A stretch of DNA of 64,000 nt, taken from contig NZ_CAINTR010000057.1 of the NCBI RefSeq assembly GCF_903853455.1, forward strand, positions 1 to 64,000. The letters are read 5' to 3'. The notes below the pieces were generated by a model. The model did no database searches. It was given only the letters and a program-made list of their open reading frames with translations, and was not told the origin of the DNA. The position numbers were made by a program, and so were the translations under genes. This document shows, piece after piece, positions 38,745 to 47,246 of the stretch (positions are counted from its first letter, which is position 1; each line of letters opens with the position of its first letter). The DNA comes from an uncultured Magnetospirillum sp. Lineage in GTDB: Bacteria; Pseudomonadota; Alphaproteobacteria; Rhodospirillales; Magnetospirillaceae.

Positions 38745-39131
38745 ATGTTTACCTACGCACTGGTCGCCCTGGGCAGCGCCATCGGCGGAACCCTGCGCTA
38801 TTGGCTGTCGGGCCTGATCGCCAACAGCGTCGGCGCCACCTTTCCCTGGGGCACCATCGTCATCAACGTCACCGGGTCCTTCACCATCGGCTTCTTCGCC
38901 ACCCTGACCGCCACCGACGGTCGAGTGTTCGTGCCGAGCGAATGGCGGACCTTCTTCATGATCGGGATCTGCGGCGGCTACACCACCTTCTCGTCCTTCA
39001 GCCTGCAAACCCTGACCCTGGTCCAGGACGGCGAATGGCTGCCGGCCGGGCTCAACATCGTCGTGTCGGTGGTCGCCTGCCTGGTGGCGGTCTGGCTCGG
39101 CCATGCCGGCGCCATGGTGCTGAACAAGTAG
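38745..39131 (+). CDS. crcB: Fluoride exporter FluC/CrcB
   Basis: The 128-residue protein has four membrane helices and works as an antiparallel dimer passing fluoride out of the cell. Family motifs are GGTLRYWLSGLI, TIVINVTGSFTIGFF (the conserved Asn lines the pore) and ICGGYTTFSSFSLQTL (Phe box and central Na+ site). It is followed 9 bp later by a DUF190 gene, a common pairing. The start at 38745 gives the standard N terminus MFTYALVALGSAIGG. Confidence 0.95.
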   Translation: MFTYALVALGSAIGGTLRYWLSGLIANSVGATFPWGTIVINVTGSFTIGFFATLTATDGRVFVPSEWRTFFMIGICGGYTTFSSFSLQTLTLVQDGEWLPAGLNIVVSVVACLVAVWLGHAGAMVLNK

Positions 39132-39140
39132 GAGTAGACA

Positions 39141-39482
39141 ATGCGAATCCCCAAGGACTCCGTCTTGCTGCGCATCTTCTTGGGCGAAAGCGACAAGCTC
39201 GCCGGCAAGCCGCTTTACGAAGCCATCGTCATGGCGGCGCGCGAACACCATCTGGCCGGCGCCACCGTGCTGCGCGGTCCGCTCGGTTTCGGGCATTCCT
39301 CCCGGGTGCATACCGCCAAGATCCTGCGGCTGTCCGACGACCTGCCGGTGGTGATCGAGATCGTCGATGGTCCCGAACGGATCCAAGCCTTCCTGCCGGT
39401 GCTCGAACCGATGATCGGCGCCAACGGCATGATCACCCTGGAGAAGGTCCAGGTCCTGCGCTATGGCCCGGAGACGAGTTAG
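39141..39482 (+). CDS. DUF190 (PII-like) protein
   Basis: The 113-residue protein has the ferredoxin-like fold of DUF190, related to PII signal proteins: VLLRIFLGESDKLAGKPLYE, GATVLRGPLGFGHSSRVHTA, DLPVVIEIVDGPERIQAFLP. It is cotranscribed with crcB. The repeated association suggests it senses a ligand and tunes the fluoride channel, but this is unproven. The 39483-39678 spacer after it shows no gene. Confidence 0.9.
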   Translation: MRIPKDSVLLRIFLGESDKLAGKPLYEAIVMAAREHHLAGATVLRGPLGFGHSSRVHTAKILRLSDDLPVVIEIVDGPERIQAFLPVLEPMIGANGMITLEKVQVLRYGPETS

Positions 39483-39678
39483 GCTGGAGCGCCCCTAGGG
39501 TCGAACCCTTAGGCGCAAATGCTTATCCACCAGAATGTCACACGGTGTTTCCGAATGATTCCATCCTGTGACTGGACCAAATGCCTGTTCCGGTATAGGC
39601 TGTTAACCATACGTTAAGGATACGGAGACGCCCGCCCTCGGCGACGTCTCTTTTGTCGTCAGCGGGGGCGCGCGGCGC

Positions 39679-39906
39679 ATGAAAAAGATCGTGGTCACGG
39701 GGACGGTGCTGGTTGGCGCCCTGGTCGCGCTGTCGGTGCCGGTGGCGGCCGAGCGGATCAAGACCGACGTGGCGGCCGGCGTCACGTCCGCCACCAACCG
39801 CGACCTCCCCCCTGAAATTACCGCTGCTGGGCGGCAACAGCATCAGCCCCATGACGCTGTCGGGCTGTTGAACGTGACTTTTCTCTTCCATCCACTGTGT
39901 GCTTAA
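39679..39906 (+). pseudogene. Small exported protein with a possible frameshift
   Basis: The frame opens with a good signal peptide (MKKIVVTGTVLVGALVALSV then PVAAERIKTD). After a run of six C (about 39807-39812) it drifts into a non-protein-like sequence that overlaps the next ribosome site. Removing one C gives instead LPLKLPLLGGNSISPMTLSG and an early stop, a more plausible end of about 63 residues. This could be a sequencing error, a natural frameshift, or phase variation. No family was recognised. Confidence 0.4.
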
Positions 39907-39919
39907 GGAGATGCATCTG

Positions 39920-40774
39920 ATGAGACTGACCCACCTCGCCGCCGCCATCGGCATGACCGCGCTGTTGGCCGCCTGCGCCACTCCGTGGGAAGTGGCCGAC
40001 GTCAACACCATCCTGGCGGCCCCCGCCCCCACCGTCGGCACCGCCTTCACCAAGGCGCTGTTCTCCGAGTACCAGGCCGCCGCCAAGTACGAGGCCCAGG
40101 TCGAGTACGAATGGGACGACGCCGCCATCTTCGCCCGCAAGGGCCTGCGCGCCGCCGACGGCGAAGTGGTCGCCCCCGAGCAGTCGGGCGAGAACTGGAC
40201 GGTTCCCGCGGCTCGCGCCAAGGAAGTGGCCGACGCCCGCGCCCGCCTGATCGGCTATTTCGGCAACGGCTCGCGCGAGCGTGTCCCCGCCGCCTCCGCC
40301 AAGGCCCAGGTGAACTTCGACTGCTGGGTCGAGGAAGAGGCCGAGGGCGACACCAACTCCGATTGCCGCGCCGTGTTCCTGAAGACCGAGCCGGAATTGC
40401 AGGTCAAGCCGGCCGTCGCCGCCGCTCCGGCCGCGCCGAAGATCGTCAAGACCTTCATCGTCTACTTCGACTTCAACAAGGCGACCCTCACCAAGGCCGC
40501 CCAGAAGACCCTGAAGGACGTGGCCGTCGCCCAGGGCGAAATCAAGCCGACCAGCATCTACGTGTCCGGCCACACAGACACGGTCGGCAAGAGCGCCTAT
40601 AACGACGCCCTGTCGGCCAAGCGCGCCACCGCCGTCGCCGCCGCCCTGTCCAAGCTGGGTGTGACCTCCAAGGTCGACCAGAAGTCGTTCGGCAAGACCA
40701 AGCTGGCCGTGCCCACCAAGGACAACGTCAAGGAAGGCAAGAACCGCCGCGTCGAGATCTACTTCGAGAAGTAG
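39920..40774 (+). CDS. OmpA-family outer-membrane lipoprotein
   Basis: The 284-residue protein starts with a lipoprotein signal ending in the lipobox LLAAC. An N-terminal domain of unknown type contains a pair of cysteines (FDCWVEEEAEGDTNSDC). A C-terminal OmpA peptidoglycan-binding domain follows (about 178-284: TFIVYFDFNKATLTKAAQKT, SIYVSGHTDTVGKSAYNDAL, KNRRVEIYFEK). It would anchor the outer membrane to the wall. ATG 39920 is nine bases after AAGGAG; ATG 39911 abuts it and is less likely. A strong terminator follows. Confidence 0.9.
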   Translation: MRLTHLAAAIGMTALLAACATPWEVADVNTILAAPAPTVGTAFTKALFSEYQAAAKYEAQVEYEWDDAAIFARKGLRAADGEVVAPEQSGENWTVPAARAKEVADARARLIGYFGNGSRERVPAASAKAQVNFDCWVEEEAEGDTNSDCRAVFLKTEPELQVKPAVAAAPAAPKIVKTFIVYFDFNKATLTKAAQKTLKDVAVAQGEIKPTSIYVSGHTDTVGKSAYNDALSAKRATAVAAALSKLGVTSKVDQKSFGKTKLAVPTKDNVKEGKNRRVEIYFEK

Positions 40775-40796
40775 TCCCCGACCGGTGCACGAGATC

Positions 40797-40827
40797 GGCC
40801 CGCGTTCGACAGGACGCGGGCCTTTTT
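40797..40827 (+). terminator. Intrinsic terminator of the OmpA lipoprotein gene
   Basis: GGCCCGCGT (40797-40805) pairs with ACGCGGGCC (40814-40822), followed at once by TTTTT. It lies five bases from the stop of the convergent kdpD paralogue. Confidence 0.92.
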
Positions 40828-40831
40828 CTTG

Positions 40832-43510
40832 CTATACGCCGGGCGGCAGGGTGAGCTCGGGCGGCAGCGGCAGGTGGATGACGATGCAGGTGCCGGCGCC
40901 GTGCAGGCCCGGCTCGGCATGGATGCTGCCGCCATGGGCCTCGACGATGCCCCGGCAGATGGCCAGCCCCAGGCCGGTGCCCGCCGCCTGGGAATCAGAC
41001 TGCCCCACCCGATAGAACATGTCGAACACCTTCTCGCGGTCGTCCTGGGGGATGCCCGGCCCCTGGTCGGCGACCTCGATGGCGATGTGGTCGGGAGTGT
41101 GGATCGCCCAGACCTTGATGGTGGTCCCGGCGGGAGCGTATTTGCAGGCATTGTCGATCAGGTTGAAGAACACCTGCTCCATCAGCACCGCGTCGACGCA
41201 GAGCAGCGGCAGGTCGGGCGCGATTTCCACCTTGATGGCGTGGGAGCGGGCGAGGCGCCGCGACCGCTGCACCGCCGCGCCGACGATATCGCGCAGATCG
41301 GCCCAATCCACCCGCGGCTTCATGGCCCCCGCCCCCAGCCTGGTCATGTCCAGCAGGTTCTGGACGAAACGGTTCAGCCGCTCGGCCTCGTCCTGGATGG
41401 TCTGGGCGAGGTCGCGGCGCGACGACGGGTCGAGCACCTCGTCATAGCTGATGATGCTCGACGCCGCCCCCATGATGGAGACCAGCGGCGTGCGCAGATC
41501 GTGGGACAGCGACGACAGCAGGGCCGAGCGTAGGCGTTCCCGCTCGGTGGCGACCCGCGCCGTTTCGATGTCGGCCACCAGGGTGGTGCGCTCGATGGCC
41601 ACCGCCGCCTGGTCGGCCAGGGTCTCCAGCAGGCGCATCTGCTCCGGGCTGGGCATGTCGGCGTCCTCCATCATCTGGACGCCGAGGATGCCGACCGCGC
41701 TACGCACCGTCCGCAGCGGCAGGAACAGCCACAGCGACGCCGGCAGGGTGGTGGTGCCCCGCCCGGCCGGCTTGGCGTGGCCCCAGGCCCAGTCGGCGGC
41801 GGCGTTGGACTTGTCGTCCAACTGGTCCTCGGGCGGATAGCCCGCCGCAATGGCCAGGCCGTTGTCGCCCGGCAGCAGCACCAGCGAGCGGCCCTGGATG
41901 GTATTGGCCACGTGGTGGACCACCGCCCACAGCACGTCGTCCTGGCTCGCCGCCGCCGTGACCTTGCGGCTGAAATCATAGAGATTGTCGGTGCGCCGGG
42001 CGCTCTTGCGGGAGGCCTGGATCTGGGCGCGCAGGCGGCTGGCCATGTTGGAGACGATGACGGCGGCGATCAGGAAGAACACCAGGGTCAGGACGTTCTG
42101 GGTGTCGGAGACCGCGAAGCTCCAGCGCGGCTCGGTGAAGAAGAAGTTGAAGGCGAAGAAGCTGGCGAGCGAGGTCAGGATGGCCGGCCGCAGGCCCGCC
42201 CGCATGGCCACCACCATCACCGCCAGCAGATAGGCCACCGAGATGCTGGCCACCGGCAGCCACATGTCGATGGCGAAGCCCAGGCCGGTGGCGGTCGCCG
42301 TCGCCAGCGCGGCGACCAGGGTTCCCAGCCAGTCGGCCGGCACCGCCTCCCGGCGCCAGACCGGATGGTGCGGCCTGCCGTCGCCCTCGCCGCCCACCAC
42401 CAGCACGTTGACATCGCCGGCCCGCCGGATCAGCCGGTCGGTGACCGAGGCGCCCAGGCGGAAGCGCGACCGCCGCGCCCGGCCGACCACGATCTGGGTG
42501 GCGTTGCGCTCGCGGGCATAGTCCAGGATGGCGGCGACCACGTCGTCGCCCTGCAAGGCGGCGGTCTCGCCGCCCAGCAGGGTGGTCTGACGCATGGCCT
42601 CGGCGATGCGGTCCTTGTCGGCCTCGGACAGGGCGTCGGCGTCCGCCGCCTCCACCGTCACCGCCACCCAGGCGGCGCCCCGCCGCTCGGCGGCGCGCTT
42701 GGTCACCCGAATCAGGCGGTCGGCATCCACCGTCGCGTCGATGCACACCAGCAGCCGCTCGCGCGCCGGCCAGGGGCCGGCGATGGCGTGGGCCCGCATG
42801 TAGTCCACCATCTGGCGGTCGACCCGCTCGGCGGCGTGGCGCAACGCCATCTCGCGCAACGCCGTCAGGTTGCCGGGCGAAAAGAAGCTGTTGACGGCCC
42901 GCCGCGCCTGTTCCGGCACATAGACCTTGCCCTCGTGCAGGCGCTTGATCAGGTCCTCGGGCGGCAAGTCGATCAGCTCGATCTCGTCGGCGGCGGCCAG
43001 CACGCTGTCGGGCAGGGTTTCGCGCACCTTGACGCCGGAGATCTGCTCGACCACGTCGTTCAGCGAGTCGAGATGCTGGATGTTGAGGGTGGTGTAGACG
43101 TCGATGCCGGCGGCAAGCAACTCCTCCACGTCCTGCCAGCGCTTGACGTGGCGCGAGCCGGGCACGTTGGTATGGGCCAACTCGTCCACCAGGGCCAAGC
43201 CTGGGCGGCGAGCCAGCAAGCCGTCCAGGTCCATCTCGGCGAAGGCCCGGCCGCGATACTCCATGGGCCGGGACGGCAACACCTCCAGCCCCTCGACCAG
43301 CGCCACGGTCTCGCTCCGCCCGTGGGTCTCGATCACCCCGGCCGCCACGTCGACGCCGTCGCGCAGACGGCCGTGCGCCGCCCCCAGCATGGCGTAGGTC
43401 TTGCCCACGCCGGGAGCGGCGCCGAGAAAGATCTTCAGGCGCCCCCGCCCCTCCCGCCTTGCCTCGGCGAGAAGGGCGTCGGGCGACGGGCGTTGGTCGT
43501 CGTCGGTCAT
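40832..43510 (-). CDS. KdpD-type sensor kinase, orphan paralogue
   Basis: The 892-residue protein is a full KdpD: an N-terminal KdpD domain with Walker A GAAPGVGKT (30-38), a universal-stress-like domain (about 250-370), four membrane helices (about 400-500), a GAF-like region, HisKA with SLSHDLRTPLVSIMGAASS (about H670) and a HATPase (DNACKYAP, GTGLGLAICRGIVEAHGGSI). It is strikingly similar to the kdpD at 48641, but no kdpE follows. It probably signals through the shared KdpE or has gained another input. The ATG at 43510 lacks a strong ribosome site. Confidence 0.92.
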   Translation of the reverse strand: MTDDDQRPSPDALLAEARREGRGRLKIFLGAAPGVGKTYAMLGAAHGRLRDGVDVAAGVIETHGRSETVALVEGLEVLPSRPMEYRGRAFAEMDLDGLLARRPGLALVDELAHTNVPGSRHVKRWQDVEELLAAGIDVYTTLNIQHLDSLNDVVEQISGVKVRETLPDSVLAAADEIELIDLPPEDLIKRLHEGKVYVPEQARRAVNSFFSPGNLTALREMALRHAAERVDRQMVDYMRAHAIAGPWPARERLLVCIDATVDADRLIRVTKRAAERRGAAWVAVTVEAADADALSEADKDRIAEAMRQTTLLGGETAALQGDDVVAAILDYARERNATQIVVGRARRSRFRLGASVTDRLIRRAGDVNVLVVGGEGDGRPHHPVWRREAVPADWLGTLVAALATATATGLGFAIDMWLPVASISVAYLLAVMVVAMRAGLRPAILTSLASFFAFNFFFTEPRWSFAVSDTQNVLTLVFFLIAAVIVSNMASRLRAQIQASRKSARRTDNLYDFSRKVTAAASQDDVLWAVVHHVANTIQGRSLVLLPGDNGLAIAAGYPPEDQLDDKSNAAADWAWGHAKPAGRGTTTLPASLWLFLPLRTVRSAVGILGVQMMEDADMPSPEQMRLLETLADQAAVAIERTTLVADIETARVATERERLRSALLSSLSHDLRTPLVSIMGAASSIISYDEVLDPSSRRDLAQTIQDEAERLNRFVQNLLDMTRLGAGAMKPRVDWADLRDIVGAAVQRSRRLARSHAIKVEIAPDLPLLCVDAVLMEQVFFNLIDNACKYAPAGTTIKVWAIHTPDHIAIEVADQGPGIPQDDREKVFDMFYRVGQSDSQAAGTGLGLAICRGIVEAHGGSIHAEPGLHGAGTCIVIHLPLPPELTLPPGV

Positions 43511-43569
43511 GACCAACAGCTTCGGGTCATGACCGGATTTCGTCCAGCGTCTTGTTGGGGTTTGCCCCC

Positions 43570-43917
43570 CTAATCCTCGACCACGATCTTGGCCGCCATG
43601 GTCTCGTGGCCGCTGCCGCAGAAATTGTCGCAGTGGAACTCGTAGGTTCCGGCCTTGGCCGGGGTGAGGCGCACCTCCGTGACCTGCCCCGGCAGGATGT
43701 CGGCGCGGATATGCAGTTCGGGGATGTCGAAGCCGTGCAGGCGGTCGAGCGCCGTCAGCTCCAGCACCACCGGCTGGCCGGTCTTCAGCACGATCCGGGC
43801 GGGGCTGTAGAAAAAGCGGGTGGCCTTGATGGCCACATGGCGCTCCGGCGGGATCGCCGCCGAGGCGGCGACCCCCAGCAGGCAGAGCAAGGCGGCGGCG
43901 ATGATGGCCGGCTTCAT
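43570..43917 (-). CDS. Exported single-domain protein with a complete CuA site
   Basis: The 115-residue protein has a signal peptide (1-20) and a cupredoxin fold. Its copper site is the binuclear CuA type: H61 in DRLHGFDIPEL, then FHCDNFCGSGHETM with C96, C100, H104 and M107 in the C-x3-C-x3-H-x2-M pattern of cytochrome oxidase subunit II. There is no membrane hairpin and no oxidase gene nearby. It is cotranscribed with, and overlaps by four bases, the upstream Tat phosphoesterase gene. It could be a periplasmic electron carrier or a copper store/chaperone. Confidence 0.85.
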   Translation of the reverse strand: MKPAIIAAALLCLLGVAASAAIPPERHVAIKATRFFYSPARIVLKTGQPVVLELTALDRLHGFDIPELHIRADILPGQVTEVRLTPAKAGTYEFHCDNFCGSGHETMAAKIVVED

Positions 43918-44798
43918 GCCTTGATCCCCACTTCGGTCAGCTCGTACGCGGCCGTCTTGGGATCGGCCTCGATGGAGCGGTAGCCCAGTCCCCGGAACGG
44001 CTCCGCCGGATCCCAGGCCACCGGAGTGCGCTTGGGGGTCGAGCCCGGAGCCGGCAGGGCGAAGATCAGCGACTTGGCGGAATGATGGGCGATAGGCCCG
44101 GTCATGAAGTGGTTCTCCTGGTGGATATGGCCGTAGAACACGGTGACCTTGGGATGGGTCAGCAGGATTTCGATGGCCGCCGCGCCGTCGCGGGTCGCCC
44201 AGTCCCACTGCGGATAGAGGTCGAACAGCGGCCGATGGGTCAGCACCACCACCGGCTTGGCCTTGGGCTGGCGGGCGAGGTCGGCGGCCAGCCAGTCCAA
44301 CTGCTCCTGGCCGATCTTGCCGCCGGGATCGGAGACGTTGTCGAGGGCGATGAAATGGACGCCCTTGTGGTCGAAGGTGTAGTGGGTGGCGCCGAAATAC
44401 TCCTTGAAGGCGGCGCCCCAATCCAGCGAGGCGTCGTGCTCCCCGGCCAGGAACTTGACGTCCTTGACATTGAGGTCGGCGATGATGGCCTTGACCTCGG
44501 CCATGCGCCGCCGCCGCTCGGCATCGTCGTCGGTGGTGTGGGTGAGGTCGCCGGTGAAGACGACGAAATCCGGCGGCGAGGCCATGGCGTTGACCGCCGC
44601 GATGGCGCGCCGCAGCGTGGTCTTGGCCTCGGGATTGGGCGGCCCCTCGAAGCCCCAATGCAGGTCGGAGAGCTGGACGAAATAGAATTCCTCGGCCGGC
44701 GTGGCGGCTTCGGCCCCCCGCCAGAGTCCCGAAGCGAACACGGCGCCTCCGAAGGCGGAGAGGCGGGCGAAGTCGCGGCGGCTGATTGTCGGTCCCAT
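43914..44798 (-). CDS. Tat-exported metallophosphoesterase
   Basis: The 294-residue protein has a twin-arginine signal (ISRRDFARLSAFGG) and a calcineurin-like phosphoesterase domain with the full metal set: QLSDLHWG, VFTGDLTH, AGEHDAS (Glu where Asn of GNHD usually stands), VVLTHRPLF and FYGHIHQEN. Export through Tat suggests it folds with metals in the cytoplasm. The GNHD-to-GEHD change is notable. Start 44798 follows GGGAGA. It is divergent from an ECF sigma gene and has a matching ECF-type promoter. Confidence 0.85.
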   Translation of the reverse strand: MGPTISRRDFARLSAFGGAVFASGLWRGAEAATPAEEFYFVQLSDLHWGFEGPPNPEAKTTLRRAIAAVNAMASPPDFVVFTGDLTHTTDDDAERRRRMAEVKAIIADLNVKDVKFLAGEHDASLDWGAAFKEYFGATHYTFDHKGVHFIALDNVSDPGGKIGQEQLDWLAADLARQPKAKPVVVLTHRPLFDLYPQWDWATRDGAAAIEILLTHPKVTVFYGHIHQENHFMTGPIAHHSAKSLIFALPAPGSTPKRTPVAWDPAEPFRGLGYRSIEADPKTAAYELTEVGIKA

Positions 44799-44828
44799 GA
44801 TGGTCTCCCGATGTGGCGTTGCGTGAAG

Positions 44829-44860
44829 AGAAGACCGCATCGGCGTCGCGAATATTCCCG
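44829..44860 (-). promoter_or_regulatory. ECF-type promoter for the phosphoesterase-CuA operon
   Basis: On the minus strand CGGGAATA (44853-44860), a 17-bp spacer, and GTCTTCT (44829-44835) lie 31 bp before the phosphoesterase start. The -35 and spacing equal those of the divergent promoter at 44879. Confidence 0.65.
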
Positions 44861-44878
44861 CCTGCCAAAAAATATTTT

Positions 44879-44910
44879 CGGGAATAGACTGGCGGGCGCG
44901 GCGGTATGAC
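44879..44910 (+). promoter_or_regulatory. ECF-type promoter for the sigma/anti-sigma operon
   Basis: CGGGAATA (44879-44886), a 17-bp spacer, and GTATGAC (44904-44910) lie 48 bp before the sigma start. The match with the promoter on the opposite strand indicates autoregulation. Confidence 0.65.
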
Positions 44911-44957
44911 AGGGGAGAGACCCTAAATCGTTCCCGCCCCGAGGAGGGTGATCGGCC

Positions 44958-45491
44958 TTGACCGACAGCACCGCCATCCAACGGTTCGAACGGCTGGTCA
45001 TGCCGCATCTGGACGCGGCCCATAACCTTGCGCGTTGGCTGACCCGCGACGCCGCCGACGCCGCCGACGTGACCCAGGAGGCGATCTTGCGAGCCCTGCG
45101 ATTCTTCCCCGGCTTCGACGGCGGCGACGACGCGCGGCCCTGGCTGCTGGCCATCGTGCGCAACGCCGGCCTCGACTGGCTGCGGCGCAACCGGCCGGCG
45201 GCCATGGTGGGCGACGGCGAGGCCATGCTGGACCGCTTGGCGTCGGAGGACGACGACCCCGAGCGGGCGGCGTCGCGCCACGACGAGGCCAACCGGGTCG
45301 ACCGGGCGGTGGCGGCCCTGCCGGTGGAGTTCCGCGAGGTGATCGTGCTGCGTGAATTCGAGGATCTGTCCTACAAGGACATCGCCGCCATCGTCGGCAT
45401 TCCCATGGGAACGGTGATGTCGCGTCTGGCCCGCGCGCGGGCGATGCTGCGCGACTCCTTGACCCCCTCGGCGCGGGAGGCCCGGTCATGA
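44958..45491 (+). CDS. ECF-family sigma factor
   Basis: The 177-residue sigma factor has region 2 (about 10-80: HLDAAHNLARWLTRDAADAA, DVTQEAILRALRFFPGF, ARPWLLAIVRNAGLDWLRR) and region 4 (about 115-170: LPVEFREVIVLREFEDLSYK, DIAAIVGIPMGTVMSRLARA). It starts at a TTG eight bases after GAGGAGGG. It overlaps its anti-sigma gene by four bases. Two candidate promoters with the same -35 and spacing lie in the divergent gap, pointing to control of itself and the phosphoesterase-CuA operon. Confidence 0.92.
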   Translation: MTDSTAIQRFERLVMPHLDAAHNLARWLTRDAADAADVTQEAILRALRFFPGFDGGDDARPWLLAIVRNAGLDWLRRNRPAAMVGDGEAMLDRLASEDDDPERAASRHDEANRVDRAVAALPVEFREVIVLREFEDLSYKDIAAIVGIPMGTVMSRLARARAMLRDSLTPSAREARS

Positions 45492-46252
45492 CCTGCGACA
45501 AGGCCGCAGAACAGATCGGGGCATGGCTCGACGGTGAGTTGGACCAAACCGCCGCCGCCGAGCTGGAACGGCATCTGGAGGGATGCGCCGCCTGCCGCCG
45601 GCGGATCGACGAGCAGCGCGCCCTCGGCCGGCTGCTGACCGGAGCCAGCCGCTTCGCCGCGTCGCCGGCCTTGCGGAGCCGCCTCGACGAGGCCCTGCGC
45701 CGGGAGAAGGAGGCGGCGGCAAAGCCGGTTCCGCTGCGGCCGAAGCCGTGGCGGCGCTTCGCCCTGCCCGCCGCCTCGCTGGCCGGCCTGGCCGCCAGCC
45801 TGGTGCTGTTCCTGTCGATCCCCTCGGCCCAGGACCGGCTGGCCGACGAGGTGGTCAGCGACCATCTGCGCTCGCTGCTGATGCCGGAGCATCTGGTGGA
45901 CGTGCCGTCCTCGGACCAGCACACGATCAAGCCCTGGTTCAACGGCAAGCTGGAGGTGGCGCCGCCGACCCCGGACCTCAGCGCCCACGGCTTCGAGCTG
46001 ATCGGAGGGCGGCTGGACTATCTCGACCATCAGCGCAGCGCGGTGGTGGTCTACAAGCATCGTCAGCACGTCATCAACCTGTTCGTCCTGCCGCAACCCG
46101 CCGGCACCGACCGGGAGCTGACCCTGGTGCAGGATCGCGGCTATTCCGTGGTGGCCTGGACCCGCAAGGGCATCGGCCATTGGGCGGTCTCCGATCTCAA
46201 CGCCGCCGATCTGCGCGACTTCGCCGAACTGGTGGCGGCACCGGGAAAATGA
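45488..46252 (+). CDS. Zinc-finger anti-sigma factor
   Basis: The 254-residue protein has an N-terminal putative zinc-finger anti-sigma domain (C3, then RHLEGCAACR with His and the CxxC pair at about 28-35), one membrane helix (LAGLAASLVLFLSIPSA, about 95-111) and a periplasmic domain of about 140 residues. It should hold the coupled ECF sigma at the membrane until a periplasmic signal is sensed. The outer domain has no obvious metal-binding cysteine, so the signal is unknown. Confidence 0.88.
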   Translation: MTCDKAAEQIGAWLDGELDQTAAAELERHLEGCAACRRRIDEQRALGRLLTGASRFAASPALRSRLDEALRREKEAAAKPVPLRPKPWRRFALPAASLAGLAASLVLFLSIPSAQDRLADEVVSDHLRSLLMPEHLVDVPSSDQHTIKPWFNGKLEVAPPTPDLSAHGFELIGGRLDYLDHQRSAVVVYKHRQHVINLFVLPQPAGTDRELTLVQDRGYSVVAWTRKGIGHWAVSDLNAADLRDFAELVAAPGK

Positions 46253-46358
46253 CACCGCCCGAGCCCGCTTAAATCGCCGGGCGGCCCCGCCGTCATCGCC
46301 ATTGCATCTTCCCGGGAAGAGGATCAACCTGAGGTGTAATTTCGTCAGCAGGCATATC

Positions 46359-47120
46359 ATGAGCACTGTGACGGCCTTGTCCGGTTCCAACCTTCCCATC
46401 AGCATCGGCAACACGCTGAATATCGGCGTGCGCCCTTCCGCCTCCGGCTCCACCGGCACGACGGCGTACGGAACCACCGCCCTGACCGCTCAGCAGGGAG
46501 CGTCCGCCGTCAGCAAGGCCTTGACCAACGCCACCTCCATCTTCACCGCCCTGACCACGCTGCAGAACCAGATCCAGCAGGCGGGCGCATCGCCGGACAA
46601 GGCGACCGCCGCCGCCCTGACCGCCAATATCGGCAAGCTGAAAACCCAAATCGACCAGTTGGCCGCCGGGGCCAAGGTGGGCAACGCCAATCTGCTGGCC
46701 AACACGCAAGGCAGCGTGTCGGTCGCCACCACCTCCGGCGTGCGGGTCAACATCGCCACCCAGGCGCTGGACAGCACGTCGCTGGGGCTGGGCAGCCTCT
46801 CCGTCACCGACGCGGCGTCGCTGCGGGCCGCCGCCGGCAAGGTCGCCCGGGCGGTGGGCCAGAGCCAGTTGGCGGTCTATCGCCTCCAGACCGCCGACGG
46901 CGCCGTCGGCACCGCGCCTGCCGCCTCGGCGGCGGCCACCGCCTATGGCACGGCCATCGGCAACCAGGTGGCGGGCACCTCCGCCAACACGGCTTCGGCG
47001 GCGGTGGAAAAGGCCCTGACCAACCAGGACACCGCCCTCAACGCCACCGGCTACAGCAATTCCGGTTCCGCCACCAACAACTTGGCGCAACTTCAGAGCT
47101 TCTTCAGCCTGTTCGCGTGA
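46359..47120 (+). CDS. Flagellin-like helical protein
   Basis: The 253-residue Ala/Thr/Ser-rich protein resembles the coiled core of flagellins: FTALTTLQNQIQQAGASPDK, LKTQIDQLAAGAKVGNANLL and TQALDSTSLGLGSLSVTDAA. It lacks the conserved flagellin N terminus and LLxxS C terminus, so it is unlikely to be a filament subunit. It has no signal peptide, as expected for type III export substrates. ATG 46359 is preferred over an in-frame start at 46302. No flagellar genes are adjacent. Confidence 0.5.
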   Translation: MSTVTALSGSNLPISIGNTLNIGVRPSASGSTGTTAYGTTALTAQQGASAVSKALTNATSIFTALTTLQNQIQQAGASPDKATAAALTANIGKLKTQIDQLAAGAKVGNANLLANTQGSVSVATTSGVRVNIATQALDSTSLGLGSLSVTDAASLRAAAGKVARAVGQSQLAVYRLQTADGAVGTAPAASAAATAYGTAIGNQVAGTSANTASAAVEKALTNQDTALNATGYSNSGSATNNLAQLQSFFSLFA

Positions 47121-47246
47121 AGGCGGTGGGCCTCCTTACCTTTATGACTTTTTAACGCCGGCTTTACACGACGACGCGAAAGCCCGTCTGGAAGCCTTAT
47201 CGGCGGCGGACCTATGATTTCGAGGTAGACACGGGTTCTCACCGGG

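Noticed and set aside
44998-45948. Arg/Pro-rich frame antisense to the sigma/anti-sigma genes
   Set aside because: It is low-complexity shadow coding opposite two well-recognised genes.
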